Assembly (NCBI RefSeq): GCF_028858725.1 | Contig: NC_084772.1 | Span: forward strand, 17,709,548 to 17,773,547 | Direction of reading: 5' to 3' | DNA length: 64,000 nucleotides | Origin: Colius striatus | Lineage: Eukaryota; Chordata; Aves; Coliiformes; Coliidae | Shown: positions 38,111-51,060 of the stretch, one piece after another | How the letters are laid out: each line of letters begins with the position of its first letter | Numbering within the stretch: position 1 is the first letter of the stretch | The notes under the pieces: model-generated | What the model was told of the DNA's origin: nothing | Database searches by the model: none | What the model saw: the letters and a program-made list of their open reading frames with translations, nothing else | Program-made: the position numbers and the translations under genes

Positions 38111-41100
38111 GCGGGGGGTGTCCAAAACGGGAGTAATGTTGCGTTTGTCCTTGTCTCGTGTCTAACTCTCCCCCGGGTGAATAGTGTGTGCAGGTATGCC
38201 TATAAACACACAAGTGTGTGTGTGCACTGTCTGGCCTCTCATGTGGAGAATTCCACTAAGACTTCGTGTATAAAATAACAAATTTTATACAACCTTTAAA
38301 CGTGACTACTTAAAAGTTGTTTAGCACTCGGTTTCTTGTATTTCCTTTGCTTATCACTTGTCTTTCTGCAGTAAGACATTCTAGCCCCACTTGTGAGGTG
38401 CTATACAAACATACTGCATTTCCTACCCTGAGCAGTTGGCAAGCCATCATAACTGAAATGCTGAGTGCTTTCATGCTGGGCTTTTTGTGTGTTTTTTTAA
38501 ATGTCTGTGAGCCAAAAAAGCCCTAGATGGATGCCATTTTGGAAACAAGCCCTCATTGCCATAGTACTCTTGAGAAAACATGTACAGGGGTGGGGAAGAG
38601 AGTCACAGTTCAGGAAGTGTGTATCTGAATATGAGCCTTTCAGAAAGATATTGTTATTTTTCTCAAAATGGTAATGCCAAGTGTATGAAGACAAATCCTA
38701 TTCCTGGAAAACTTCAAATGCAGCATTCATAGCTGTATGCTGAAAATGCAGCTCCAGTGGGCAAACAATAAACATAAAACATACTTGTTTTATGAAATGG
38801 CTAATTACAGAATCAAGTGTGTGTTAGATGATCTTTTGCAATGAACAAAAGGGAGTAGTCTCAAGCATACTTGCAGTCTCTTATCTGTTTTACGTTTACA
38901 CTTGCCAGAGCTATTTGGTTGTACACACATGGGCATTCAGGGCAACGCTGCTGTGAGAAGGGCAGGCCTAAAATGTCAGAAGGATATTCTATCACTGCTG
39001 TAGGTTAGGAATCTGATTCGAACAAGCTAAGATGACCTCTGAAGAGGTGTAGAAAGGGCTACTCAGGATGATAAATAACAACTGTGTCTGACAAAGTGAA
39101 ATTAGAAGATTTTGTCTTGTTTGCCCTAACAAAAGAAGACATTACAAAGTGTTGATATGTGTTTGTTTTGCATCTCTCCTTAACTAAGAGAATAAAACAT
39201 GAGAACAGTGGGTATAAACTGGCACTGAATTAAGGCCTGAAATTAAAAAAAAAAAAAAGAAAACTCTTTGACCTTTTGTCTGTGATATTTTATAGAGAGA
39301 AGGGGAAGACTTCTGTCTAGTTTAAAAATGAAGCTAGAGGAGTTCAGATAAAGGAGAGGATTCTGGGGACTCCTATGATAGGAGGAAGGCTGTAGCCAGT
39401 AGTGAACTGGAAAGGGTAGCTTACACTTAAAAAGTGTCATGGGGGTGACCAGGGGGCTGGACCAACTAGATTTCTTTGAGTGATGTTCCTGTTTTGGACA
39501 GTGGCTCTAGGAAGTGCAAAAATAATCACAGGAATCATTCAGCAGAGCTAAAACAGGGCTGTTCATGAATGGTTTGTCCATGGGGAAAACTACTGTACAT
39601 AAAGACACTCAGAAGGTTAAAATTATACATGAAAACTCCCTTTTTAGAGAATTATTCCAGGTTTTCTTGATAAAATGGCAGCTGAACATTTTGGTGAAGA
39701 GGCTTTAAACTTTGCCTGAGTATGGTATGTCATTTAATAAAAATAAACTTGAGGCAGTGTTAGCCAGTAGCAGTGTTGAGTGTGTGGAAATAAAACTGAA
39801 GTACTGCTTGAAGGGATTACATTTCACATGTAGTATCTCAGTTTAAGAAATGATTTGAGGAAAAACAAAATCATTGAAGTGTCCCACTCAGCTGCTTCAT
39901 AGTTTTCCTGATGTGTAAATGAAATGAATACTTGAAAAGCAGGTTAGGAATAGCTCAGCACACAGAGCTGTTGGGTTATGAGTGACTGTAGCTAGGTAAG
40001 CAGTGGGGGCATGAGCAGTGAACCCCTTTACATTCTGGCAGCTGCAGGATATACTTTTTGTTTGCTTCACATGGGAGGACTATTGAGAGTTGTGGATTCG
40101 TTATGTTTGGACTAACCTGTGTAAACACAAAGCAGCTCGAAATCTGCTCAAGGAGGGTAGTTAGGGAGCAACTGGTGTAAAATCAACTTTCTGTCACGAA
40201 CTGTGCTTACTGTCACTGTGGTCAGGCTAAGGCAAATTAGGTGTAGAGCTCAAACATGGCATGCTCCAGTAATTCTTCCCTGAATAATCATCTTGGGGAT
40301 GCCACCATGGGCCGCTGTCACTGGTTCTGGTGACTTGATTGGCCTCTTCCTCTGTCTCAGCATGTAAGGAGACTCATAGCTACTCTGAGCATCAGATTTA
40401 TAATTTTTTCCTTGGACATAGATACTTGATACTTCCACTGAGACTTTTGCAGATAGATGTGTCTAGAAGAATACATCTTGTCTGGTTTCCATAACTGTGT
40501 TCTCAATAGCAGTAGATTCTATGTGGTTGGACAATCATGGCTATTCCACTAGTATTCCACTATGTATTTTTGAGGTCCTCTTTGAACAAGTTCTGTTGCT
40601 TGCTTCTATTGTGCACGTGTGATGGTCAGCAAGGCAGATCACATGAGAAGCACAGGTGTACCAGTCAATGTTTGAAGCTTCAGAATTAGCATCCCAGTTG
40701 CTAACTTCATAGGCTTAAATGAGATTGGCTTTATGATCCGAATTAAGTGGCAGAGTATACTTGGCATTTTTCACTTTATTACAAGTAAACTCTAAATAAT
40801 GCCAACAGAGTTCCAACGTCAGGGAAGTGTCGTGTTACACAGCGGGTGTCTAATTTCAAAGGAGCTTCAAGTAGACTGTGCTACTAACAAATAAAAGCAC
40901 AATGAATTGGCAGTACACTGTAGAATCATAGAATCATAGGATTGTTTCAGCTGGAAGAGACCTTTAAGATTATCTAGTCCAGCCTTTGTCCCAGCCCTAT
41001 CAACCACTAGACCATTTCCCTGAGTGCAACGTCCACCCAGCTCTGAAACTCCTCCAGGGATGGTGACTCCAGCACCTCCCTGTGCAGCCCATTCCAATGA

Positions 41101-44100
41101 CTGACAACCCTTTCAGGAAAGAAATTCCTCCTCATACCCAGCCTGAACCTCCCCTGGTGTAACTTGAGGCCATTTCATCTTGTTCTATTGCTTGTTACTA
41201 GTATCCGTAGGGAAAGCTTTTTGTCTCAACTCAAAAGGTGGTTATGATTGTCTTGGGGCAGCGAGTATCTTGATAAAGGTAAGTAGTATAGTACAACTGC
41301 ATTGTACAGCTTGTCATTTCACTTGGTAATTTTGATGATATTTTTTGCACGATAGTGTACACATAGGTCTGAAAAACTCCATTTAAACTTTCAAATCACT
41401 TGGGAAAGTGCCTTGAATTCACTGAGGTGTGTAAACTCAGTGAGCCAAAGTTGATGTGTAATCTTGAATGTCTACAATTCTACAGGTTTGCATATTAAAA
41501 ACAACTTGTCAATTGGTTCTTTTTCAGGGTGGAAAGCATAATGCACCAATAAGAAAGGGTTTGAAAACTTCACAGAAATTCTACTGCTGTCCTATTGAAG
41601 GCTGCCCTAGAGGACCAAACAGACCATTTTCCCAATTTTCTCTTGTAAAACAGGTATTCCTATTTCCTAAAATATTATTTTCATATTGATATAGTCATGA
41701 CTGTCTGCACTCCAAAGAGCATACACATTTGCATTCAGATCTGAGCAAAGCCTCTCAGTGTTTATACAGAAGTTGGAAAATTTATGCAGAAACTCTACAT
41801 GGGCATATGGTGAATGAATTTGCATGTTTGCATGTTGATATTGGAGGACTTAAACCTTTTGATCAGGCAAATGCCAGTACATTTTGCTAAACTAGAAGAC
41901 AGCCCCTCTCCACAAATTAAAAAGATGGAAAAAGATCAGAAGTGATTGGGGAAGAAATCACAATAGCAGCCAATAAAGGTTTTAAAATGTGGTTGATGCT
42001 TTTAAACTGCTTTTTCAGGTAGTCAAGAATTGAGACTTTTTCTCTCCTTCAGTATCAAAACACATTTCTTTACTAATTACCTGTTTAAGAATGTAAGACT
42101 TGTTTCTGCATGAGTGAATTACAAAAGCTCTCTTCTGCTGTTAATTACCTGTGATAAGATGGGGAGGCTATAAGAGATGTGTGACTAGCATTGGGTGCTG
42201 TCAATGAAAAGGAAAAATTCTGATATTTGCTGTGAAGTTGACCTGTTTGACTTGAGACTGTCTGCTGAGTTGTAGATCTTCAGGAGTGTGCACATGTTGC
42301 AACATTATGTTTACTGTGCTTTTTGGCAATATTCATCTATGGCGTCATTAATATCCATAGGAAAACTCCAATAGCATTAGGACATGTAAACATTTATCTG
42401 TGTTTTAAGATGCATGTAGCACAAGCAGATTTGCAAACTGTAAATTCTTTCTGTTTGTTTCTTTAAGCTTTTCATTCATTCCTAGTGACACTTCAAAAAA
42501 AAATTAATTCTACTCTCAGTGCTATTTAATGACTGAAAAAATGCAAATATTAATGTCTCCTCTAAACATGATATTCTTTCCTTTTTTGTTATCTTGGCTG
42601 AAGGCTAATGTTTACTTTTCATTGTGTATTCTAGCACTTTATGAAAATGCACGCTGAAAAGAAGCACAAATGTGATAAATGTAGTAACTCCTATGGTACA
42701 GAATGGTATTTGAAACGGCATATAGAGGTCTGTGGCAAGACTTTCCAGTGTACTTGTGGGTGCCCTTATGCCAGCAGAACAGCATTACTGTCTCATATTT
42801 ACAGAACTGGCCATGAAATTCCTGCAGAACACAGGTAAAAATAAAAGCAGTTAAAGTAATGATGTTTATATTCATCACCAAGTCCTCTGTCTGCCATGCA
42901 CTGGCTTTTTGTCTCCTTTCTATGGATTAAATTAGAAATAGGCTCACATTGGTTTAGCTGTAAAGCAGTTTGCAGTTTCTTTGTTCTGTTGCTTTTGCTA
43001 GTTTCTGTATTGTTGTAGGCAATGATGATTATCTAATGAGTAAGATCAGGTTTCCACTCATAGAAAAAGTACTGATGACATTGCAGTGCACTGCATAAAT
43101 GCTAGTGGCTCTTGTTGCATCTCCCTTCACAACTGTATGAGAGTAGAGATGATTTGGAAATGTTTACAGCTCATAACTGTGGTATGAATGCAGTTTATTT
43201 TCTTTTATAGTCTAGTCATCTTTGTAGGTATTAGTGGATTATTTTTTTATGCCTATATAGGCATGTTTAGTTCTACGGTTGTCTTAATGTGTCCATATAC
43301 ATCATAAAGGATAAGCTGTTTCCTGAGGCCTAGCCTGTTTGTCTTGGAGATTCAACTGCTACGAAATAAAGTTTTCTGTGAAGGAGTGCTAACTGTATCT
43401 TCAGTTCCCACGAGAGACTTTTACCTGTACACTCATTTTAAAAGTGCTGTCCCTTCAATGCTCAGACTTTGATCCTAACTCAGAAATAAATTAAACGTGT
43501 CTTCAAACTCTGATTAGAAATGTGGGGAAACCACCTAAACTTCCACCTCCATTTAGAAATAGGCCTCCATGAAAGAGGTAACCTTTTTATTCCTTCTTAA
43601 ATGGGAGAGGGAGTAATGAAATTTTACAGAAGTGAAGTTCATAAAGTCTTGTGATGTTTTAATGAGGATTAGTTGTCATCTCGTATCCAACCTCATCTGT
43701 GACTTCATTTTATATTTTCAATGCAATGACTCAAAAGAATGGAAGGAGGATGTTTTGTGCTTGAAAGGAGTATAAATTATTGATCTCATGTTCACAGGGA
43801 TCCTCCTAGTAAGAAAAGGAAAATGGAAACCTCTGTACATAATCAGCAGTTGGCAGAGAAAGCAAATGAAGCATTCATCAACAAAGACAATAATAATCCT
43901 GGCTCTCAGGAACTGGAGTCTTCTGAAGTGAAACTAGTGGCCTCCCTTGAAGGCTCCTGCAGCTCTAACTTCACAAACCAAATGCAGCCAAAATGTACAC
44001 CGAAGATGCTTTTACCAAAGCCCAAGGTGGCTTTGGTTAAACTTCCAGTGATGCAGCTTGCTCACTTCCCTGTATATGTACCTGCAACAGACTCCTCTGT

Positions 44101-45628
44101 TAAACCTGCTGTAGTGGCCGTTGATAATCAAGGTTCAGTAGTAAGTGCTGTTCATTTATTGCCTCAATCTATAGGAATTCTGATTCCAGCACTGGAGGCA
44201 GAAACACTTGTATTTAAAGACAGTATGCCTGTTTCAAAAGTGACTAATTCTGGTGACCATGAACCAGTAAGTACTGGTGTACAGGTTGAGTTGGATAAGG
44301 TTGCATCGAATAACACTGGGCAAGAGCTGGGGACTGTTTGTCACAAGGCTAAAGTTTCTTCAGTAAACATACAGACTGACTTATCTTGTATTTCACAAAA
44401 CTTTGTACCAGCTCCAGCCTGGACTCCCAGTTCTTCTGTATCCTCTTGGTCTCAGACAGATCTGTCATTCAGTTCACAGGTTTCATTACCCATCAATGTA
44501 CAAACACAGACACTACTGCCTGCTTCCAAACTGACTTCATCCATAGCTGCTCAGACAGATGCTTTTAGTCAGGTTTGTTTTCCATCGTGTGGCATTTCTA
44601 GAGAGACTCAAACCAGTAGGATGCAGGACTCTGTTGATGGAAGAGTGCAGATGGACCAGGCTGTAATGTGCAGTGACATCTTTGACAATGTTCATTCATC
44701 ATATGATGTTTCTACTCACATTGAACTTCCGGAAAACAACTTAATGACTACAAACATAGATCAAACCTTGCTGCAAAGGAGTAATTGCAAGAGCCTAAGT
44801 CAAGATACGGAAAAGTCTGAATCCCTTATCAGCTTCAATACACAGACTAATTTACTTCCACCTCAAAATACAATGGATAATCAAACCCAGACAATGGACC
44901 TACTAAGTGATCTGGAAAACATCTTTTCAGGAAACATGTCTGGCCAGACACTGGATAATCGTGGCCTTTTGTCCGAGACGAGTTCTAATGCTGACACACA
45001 TCTGCCCTCTGGTCCCTCACAGAGCACGGGAATAGACTTTGACATTGAAGAGTTCTTTTCAGCATCCAATATCCAAACTCAGACTGAAGAGAGTGAGCTT
45101 GGTACCCTAAACTCTGAGCCAGTTTTGGAATCACTAGACATTGAAACTCAGACTGATTTCTTATTTTCAGATAGTGCCACTCAATCATATAGCTGCCGAG
45201 GAAATTCTAACTTCTTAGGTTTGGAGATGTTTGATACGCAAACACAGACAGACTTGAATTTCTTTTTGGACAGTAATACCCATCTGCCTTTAGGAAGTAT
45301 TCTGAAGCAGTCTAGTTTCTCCATGAGTACTGACTCATCTGATACAGAAACCCAGACAGAAGTATATCCAGCCACTAAAAATGTACCTACTCAGAATATT
45401 GAAAGCAAAGTCCAGCTCAGTAGCACTGAAACACAGACCATGGATAGCTGCTTTGAGAATCTGGGGAGTTTATTCCTTACCAGCAATGAGACACAGACAG
45501 CAATGGATGACTTTCTTCTGGCTGACTTAGCCTGGAATACAATGGAGTCCCAGTTCAGTTCAGTAGAAACACAGACCTGTGAAGAGCTGTGCTCCTTGTT
45601 TCAGAGCTCTGACAAGCCCAGCCATTGA
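37489..45628 (+). CDS. ATMIN: ATMIN/ASCIZ, ATM interactor and DYNLL1 transcription factor (four coding exons)
   Basis: ATMIN is a nuclear zinc-finger protein that binds ATM, acts in the response to base damage, and drives transcription of dynein light chain DYNLL1, whose product feeds back by binding ATMIN. Splicing gives 795 residues; human is 823 by memory. Seen: an Ala/Pro-rich N-terminus; zinc fingers with Cys51/Cys56/His69/His74, Cys98/Cys103/His120/His125, Cys132/Cys135/His148/Cys152 and a fourth near 158-179; a basic patch KKRK at 191-194; then a Ser/Thr-rich tail with 11 separate TQT sites (about residues 422-779) plus three degenerate IQT/SQT/AQT sites. TQT is the DYNLL1-binding core. 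The ATG has A at -3 and G at +4. It lies downstream of CENPN in the same orientation, as in human. Confidence 0.98.
38111..40920. other. ATMIN intron 1, nothing else recognised
   Basis: Non-coding intron between the CpG island and the CR1 fragment. No supported exon. Confidence 0.6.
40921..41215 (-). mobile_element. CR1 LINE 3' fragment in ATMIN intron 1
   Basis: It starts with tandem AGAATCATAGAATCATAG, the reverse complement of the CR1 3' end. It continues with GGAAGAGACCTTTAAGATTA, CTCCAGCACCTCCCTGTGCA and AAGAAATTCCTCCTCATACC. Orientation is antisense to ATMIN. The right edge is approximate. Confidence 0.94.
41528..41653 (+). CDS. ATMIN: ATMIN coding exon 2
   Basis: 42 codons, [20 protein letters not shown] then [20 protein letters not shown] and KQ. 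Contains the cysteine half of finger 2. Acceptor TTTTTCAG, donor CAG|GTATTC. Confidence 0.96.
42635..42834 (+). CDS. ATMIN: ATMIN coding exon 3
   Basis: 66 codons and two bases. Completes finger 2 (HFMKMH), then finger 3 ([20 protein letters not shown], closing with Cys152) and finger 4. Acceptor TTCTAG, donor CACAG|GTAAAA. Confidence 0.96.
43798..45628 (+). CDS. ATMIN: ATMIN last coding exon, TQT-rich domain
   Basis: 610 codons including the stop. It opens with [10 protein letters not shown], a likely nuclear localisation signal, and carries all TQT sites. The most C-terminal ones read TETQTMD, NETQTAM and VETQTCE. Ends DKPSH followed by TGA. Acceptor TTCACAG at 43791-43797. Confidence 0.97.
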
Positions 45629-48600
45629 GTGCTACATAATATAACTGTTTCCTGTGGTTTAAAATTAAGTTATTGGGGTAGGAGAGATAGCTTGACCAAG
45701 TTATCCACTTTGCATTATTGAATGTAGTTATCGTAAGCAGTTGGCCTAAAAGACTTTTCATGGAGAAGGTACTCTTTTGAATATGTGACTTCACTTAAGT
45801 TAGGTGTGTGTACAAGGGGGGAAGGGGAGGCTGTAACACGTTAATGTACATTTGAACCTTAACAAAAAATGTGGTGCCTAGTTTTTCCTCCAACTTTTTT
45901 ACAAAGCTGATAGTGCTTTCAGTTAAACAGAACTTTTAAAGTTGTTCTATATATATCTATATCTATCTATTCCAGCTTACATATAGGGTTCCAATGTGCT
46001 GGACCAAAACCTTGACCTGTCCAAGTCAGCTGCTTCCCTGAACTTACGGGGGAGGATTCTATTAGTGTAAGCTACTTCTGTTTACTTTTTTTAGTAGCTT
46101 GTATTTTAAATCCGGCATGAACATTATAAGCCGTATTGTCTTCTTTTCTTTATGCCTTCAGAGCTCTTTCTCCTGCATAAGTTGCTATTTTCCAAATAGC
46201 TGTCCAACACACTAGACACATAGAGACTCTTGAATTGTTATTTATTAAAAGTATGTAGAAAGCAATGTTTTTTGGTTTTTTTTTCCCCTTAGCAGCACTG
46301 ATGCCCTTGGAAGGGTTGCAAAATACTTTGAAATACATAATTATAGGGAAAATGAGTATGTTGTCCTTTTAGCTAGTGTAATAAAGGGGACTAACATTTT
46401 TAGGGTCTTCAGAAGGGATTTGCTTAACTTATTCTGTCTGTAAGAAATGTGTGTGCCTCAAAGACTGGAATAACCTGTTTTCACTGAAATTCTCCTAGCT
46501 TTATTACGCTACAAGTTGAAAAATGTTACAGTGGTTTATACCTCTGTTACCTTAACAGAAATCTTAAGAAATGGGGAAATTAAATTCTCTAAAATATTCA
46601 CTCTCCTAGACTTGTTTTCGGACTTCCTCCTCCCAATACCAATTGGGTTCTTTACAACAGAGCTGGGAGCTCAGCTCACAGAAGCCCTTTCAGAATGGCT
46701 GTTACCTTGCTTTTGCACATTGATCTGCAGCCCTCAGTTGCTGCAGCTTTTGGGGAGTTTTTCTGAGTATAATCCAATTCAAGCAAACTCTTCAGAGGAG
46801 AAATGTGTGACCTCATGGGATTTTTTTTTAATGTTCATCTTGCCTCTTAAACCATTGTTTGCAGTATTTTTTATTTGCATGAAAAAAAAATAGGCCAGTT
46901 GTGAATGTACGTTGGAATTGGGCCTTAACTAATTTTTATCTCTTGCTATAATACCTACAAAATATCATCCTCTGGTTTTTGTCTCAGACAAGTTTTGGTT
47001 TCTGTTACCTTAAATGAAAAGAGAAACCTTCTGGTGTCAGGTTCCTGGGCCTGTGCCAGACTTTACTCTTCCACTGTGAGAGAAGGTGGTGTTGGCTGCC
47101 TATTTACTAGGCAGCCCATCAGTACATATGTATGTCCAAGCCTTAGTTTTTGATGACTCGCTATGCTTTCTGCTTCCTATCCTCAGCTCAAGGGCGTGGG
47201 AGTTAAGTTACTCATCCATTGCAGCTAGCTTGTTTTGTTGAAAATGAGCAATACCTTTTTTTGTCTCTTCCTACCACTCTCTTAAATTGCCATAGGTAAC
47301 AGGCCAATATGGTGTCTCTACTTTTACTGGAATTTAACTCTTTAGATTAACCCTGAAACTCGTCTTTTCCTCCTGAAAAAATTCCTGAAACTGCAGCTGT
47401 GTTATCTGGTTTAATTTGTCAACATTTTTGTGTAAGTTCAGACACTTCCAGTCTTTGGCTGAAGAAACTGCAGACAGGGATCTTACTGTTACCCTCAGAA
47501 ACACAGTAATTCTGTGTTAGGGAAAGTCCTCCCGGGTTTCATAATGCCTAGAGCTCTGATCTTAGAGGTGGGATATATTACAAAAGGGAGGCATTGCTTG
47601 TAATTCTGTTTCTTCTAAAGATATGACTGTTTCATAAGTACCTACTTACTTTGAAACTGGGAGATAAGATAAATGACAAAATTAGGGGGTTTTTTTTAGT
47701 GCAGTTTTTTTTTCTTTTGTAATGTTGCATCTCCAGGTTTTAAAGTGTTTTTTCTTCTCGTTTCTTACCCCTGTCTGGAGTAGCAGAGAACAGTTCATAC
47801 GTAGGCTTCTGTGTTTCCCATGTGCAAGTTGTCTGTACTGACACATGAAAGAGAGCACTTACTATACTCATTGAGGAAAGCTGCATTTTCCACAGCTGCA
47901 GAAGGCAAAAGTGGGAAACTGGTTTATTACCTCTGGATTACCTCTGCAAGAGCAGGAAGGTGATGAGGAGCAGAGTTACAGGAGGCTTTGAATTATAGCC
48001 ATCTGAGAGGTGATGCAATCTTACAATGTAATTGTTACTTATTTAGTGTGCTTTGTAATTAAAAGTATTTGAGCTTTGTGTGTTTTATTAGGACATGCAA
48101 ATACCATTCCCTTCCCTCATCTTGTGGACTTAAAATAGTTTGAACTTTAATTAGGTGAACACAGTTCTGCAACGTGAAATCATTTACTGAAATTGCAGTA
48201 GTAAGAAATTATTAACCATGTCTGCAATGTCTCGGTGAAGTGGCTCATTCTCATCAAAATTAACTTCTTTCTCTACTAATCTGCTTCTCCATAAATTATT
48301 CATAAAAGTCAGAGATGGGTTTGAATCTGATGTTGCTGGCAACATGATATCTCTCGGTTTGGATGTCCTAAGTACCTTTGTGAAAACGTGAAGACCGCAA
48401 CCAGACTTCGGTTTCCTGAATCCACAGTAAACCTAATGAAACTTGATCTGAAATACTGAGTATTTGAACAAGTTATTTAAAATGGCTAAGTTTCTGTTTG
48501 GGTCATTGTTTCAAAACTAAACGTCCGTCAGAACTATTTATTGGTAGCACTAAAATAATAATTATCTCCCTTTTTCTGCAGTTTTGTCTCTGATTTGATT

Positions 48601-51060
48601 TTCAAGGCACTGTCTCTATTGTAAGTATTGGTCAGCAGAGACTTCCTACTTTGCTTATTCTCTTTTGTATTGCTATTTTAACTTCTGTTTGAAAAGTAAC
48701 ATCAGATTCTCTATAGCCTCTTAGCACAAACGTTATTCACAAGTGAGACTAATATTGCTCGTACTTAGTCTTTGCATTTCCTGCTTAGTTCTGTTACACT
48801 GTGATTGCTGGATCTTGAGTTGGATACCTGTGTAAATGCTACTCTAAAATTGAATTAGTTTTGTAGTTTCACTTGAGCTTTTCTTTAGTATATTAAAAAA
48901 ATCAAACGATAGAGCGGAGTTGGGACATGAGAACATAAGCACAAAACAGCTGAAAGATGAGAGGTCTGTCCTGTTGCCTTCCATGTTTGTTTGTCACAGT
49001 GCTAAAAATTCCTGTGATGGTAGATGTTTTTTCTACTTTTGGCTTTGTTTGCATCTATTTCCACTAATATGCTTGTAAATACTTCTTTCCGTGTTCAGTG
49101 GGGAGAGAATCCTCCCTCAAGTCTTCTTGTCAGCATAGAGAAATTGGTAGTTTGAAGTCAGAGTTTTCTAACAGTATGTATCCTTAGCTATGCAAAGCTG
49201 CTTGTGTCTAGAAAATTTTGACTTCCAAAGGATCTGAAATCTTAAAATACTCGCAGCTGTAAATTGAACATCTGTAAAACAAGCCTTGTGAGATTTTGTC
49301 TGGTTTTGAACAATTAGTGTCTGTAACATACTGTATGTAACTAACACTCCTTACAAATTTTTATTCCGAGGCATGCACAGTTATTTTTCCTGTTGAAAGC
49401 AAAGGCTGCGTTTCCTTGTTAGTCATATGTACCTTGCCTGGGTAGAGCAACAGAACAAAGAAGGATGACCTCCTTCCAGTGTTTTAAATCTTGATCCTGC
49501 TACCACATGCTCACGTACTCAGTCAGATCTGAATTGATAGTTTTGTGAGCATTGGCAGGATTGTGGTCTTAGGGTGTTAGGGGTTTTTTTTAATAGCCTT
49601 CCAAATATGGGGTAAGTCAGTAGGACTAATACATACTGAATCAACGTTGGGTGCTCAGCTTACAAAAGAATATGTTACTGAAATGACAGCTTAGCAGTGA
49701 ACCAAATGTACTTGCCTTTATCAGTAAGGTTGTACAGTTTCCTTTGCTTTAATGTATTTCTGACGTGTTGGTTTTTTTTTAAAACGTGATCTTCATGTAC
49801 AATTTACTGTTCCAAATACATTCACACCAAAATGGTTTTGACATTCTGGGCCTTGCAAGCTTTTTCATTCGTGTTTGGTTTAAGGTGCTGCTACGCTTGT
49901 GTTCCCAGTAGAAACGGCCTCCTGCAAACAGCCTTCTGTGAATAACTTTATATGAACAGTATGAGGATAGGGTTGTTCAACAGTGGCAATCTTCAATGCA
50001 TGGTGCAAACATGCATCTACTCTTTCTTTTGTTGTTTTTATAACAGTTGATGTGAAGTGTGTGCTAGAAGGATTTGCTGCTTAGAGCATGACTGAATTTT
50101 CTTGTTTAAATGCCATTGCTATGCAATGAACAGAGTCAAGGAACTACATTGTTCAACTCTGCATTGCCTTGCCGTCAGGGCAAGGGGATGTTTGTGTTTG
50201 TGCGCGTGACTCTTCCACTTCACCGAAAATGTAACCAGACAGCCTGAAACAGTGTGAACTCTTGAAGGAACTGCTCAGTTAAGTAACAGAAGGCCTTTAC
50301 TTCTGATTCTTTTTTGTATACTGGCTTTACAGCAGTACCTTCAGTGGAATACAATAGATGACTTGCGATGATGTAAACTGTACATTTCACAACAACTAAT
50401 GCTTTACATGCATGCTTCAAGCACTTGCATGCAGAGCTGGAATGACAGTACTGCTATCTACAGATATTTGCAAGGGCATCTATGATACAAGTAGATATGA
50501 GAGACAGCCATATTTTTTCAGCTTACAGAATTCAACAACTGACTGTGATCTAATTTAAACTTGTAATTATTTGGAATGAATGAGTAATAAATCTCGTGGG
50601 TCTTTCCCAAAGCATGTGTGAGTTAGTCTCAGTAAGGCTGAGAAATGTCCTTAAATTTTTTTTTGTTTGTTTGTTTTTCTTCTCATCACTGGTGGGACTT
50701 TGGTCTAGTAGACAAATGTAGTTTTCAAAGGATGGCCATGTTTAACTTTTGCTATTTAAGCCAGTAAACTTGCAATGAACAAACAAAAGCAAGCATTAAT
50801 TTCTTAGACCTGTTTTACAAGAGACAATCCCAAAGAAGGAATGTTGTCCTAGTAATTGTGAAACTTTTCTGTATATTAATGCATGCAGAGAAAACCTTGT
50901 GCCAAAATACTGTTTCATCTTTCCTTCTGTTGAAAACTGAAGTGTACACAAAGCTACTAGTAAGTTATTCACAAGTATTGAAATGTTTTGTTCTCAAATG
51001 AAGCACTTAGTCCTGTAAATTATACATATTTTGGAATAAAGTTAACTTCAATCAATTTTT
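45629..51060 (+). other. ATMIN: Apparent long ATMIN 3' UTR
   Basis: About 5.4 kb of T-rich sequence follow the stop with no recognisable gene and no inserted repeat seen. AATAAA signals lie at 50586-50591 and 51035-51040; the latter is a good candidate for the distal end. Use of the full length is inference, since earlier sites may also be used. Confidence 0.5.
45947..45970. repeat. CTAT/AT microsatellite
   Basis: A short simple repeat of TATA and CTAT units in the ATMIN 3' UTR. Confidence 0.85.

Noticed and set aside
37440-38213. 257-residue minus-strand frame over the ATMIN promoter
   Set aside because: Open only because the CpG island lacks stop codons; no domain and no conserved start.
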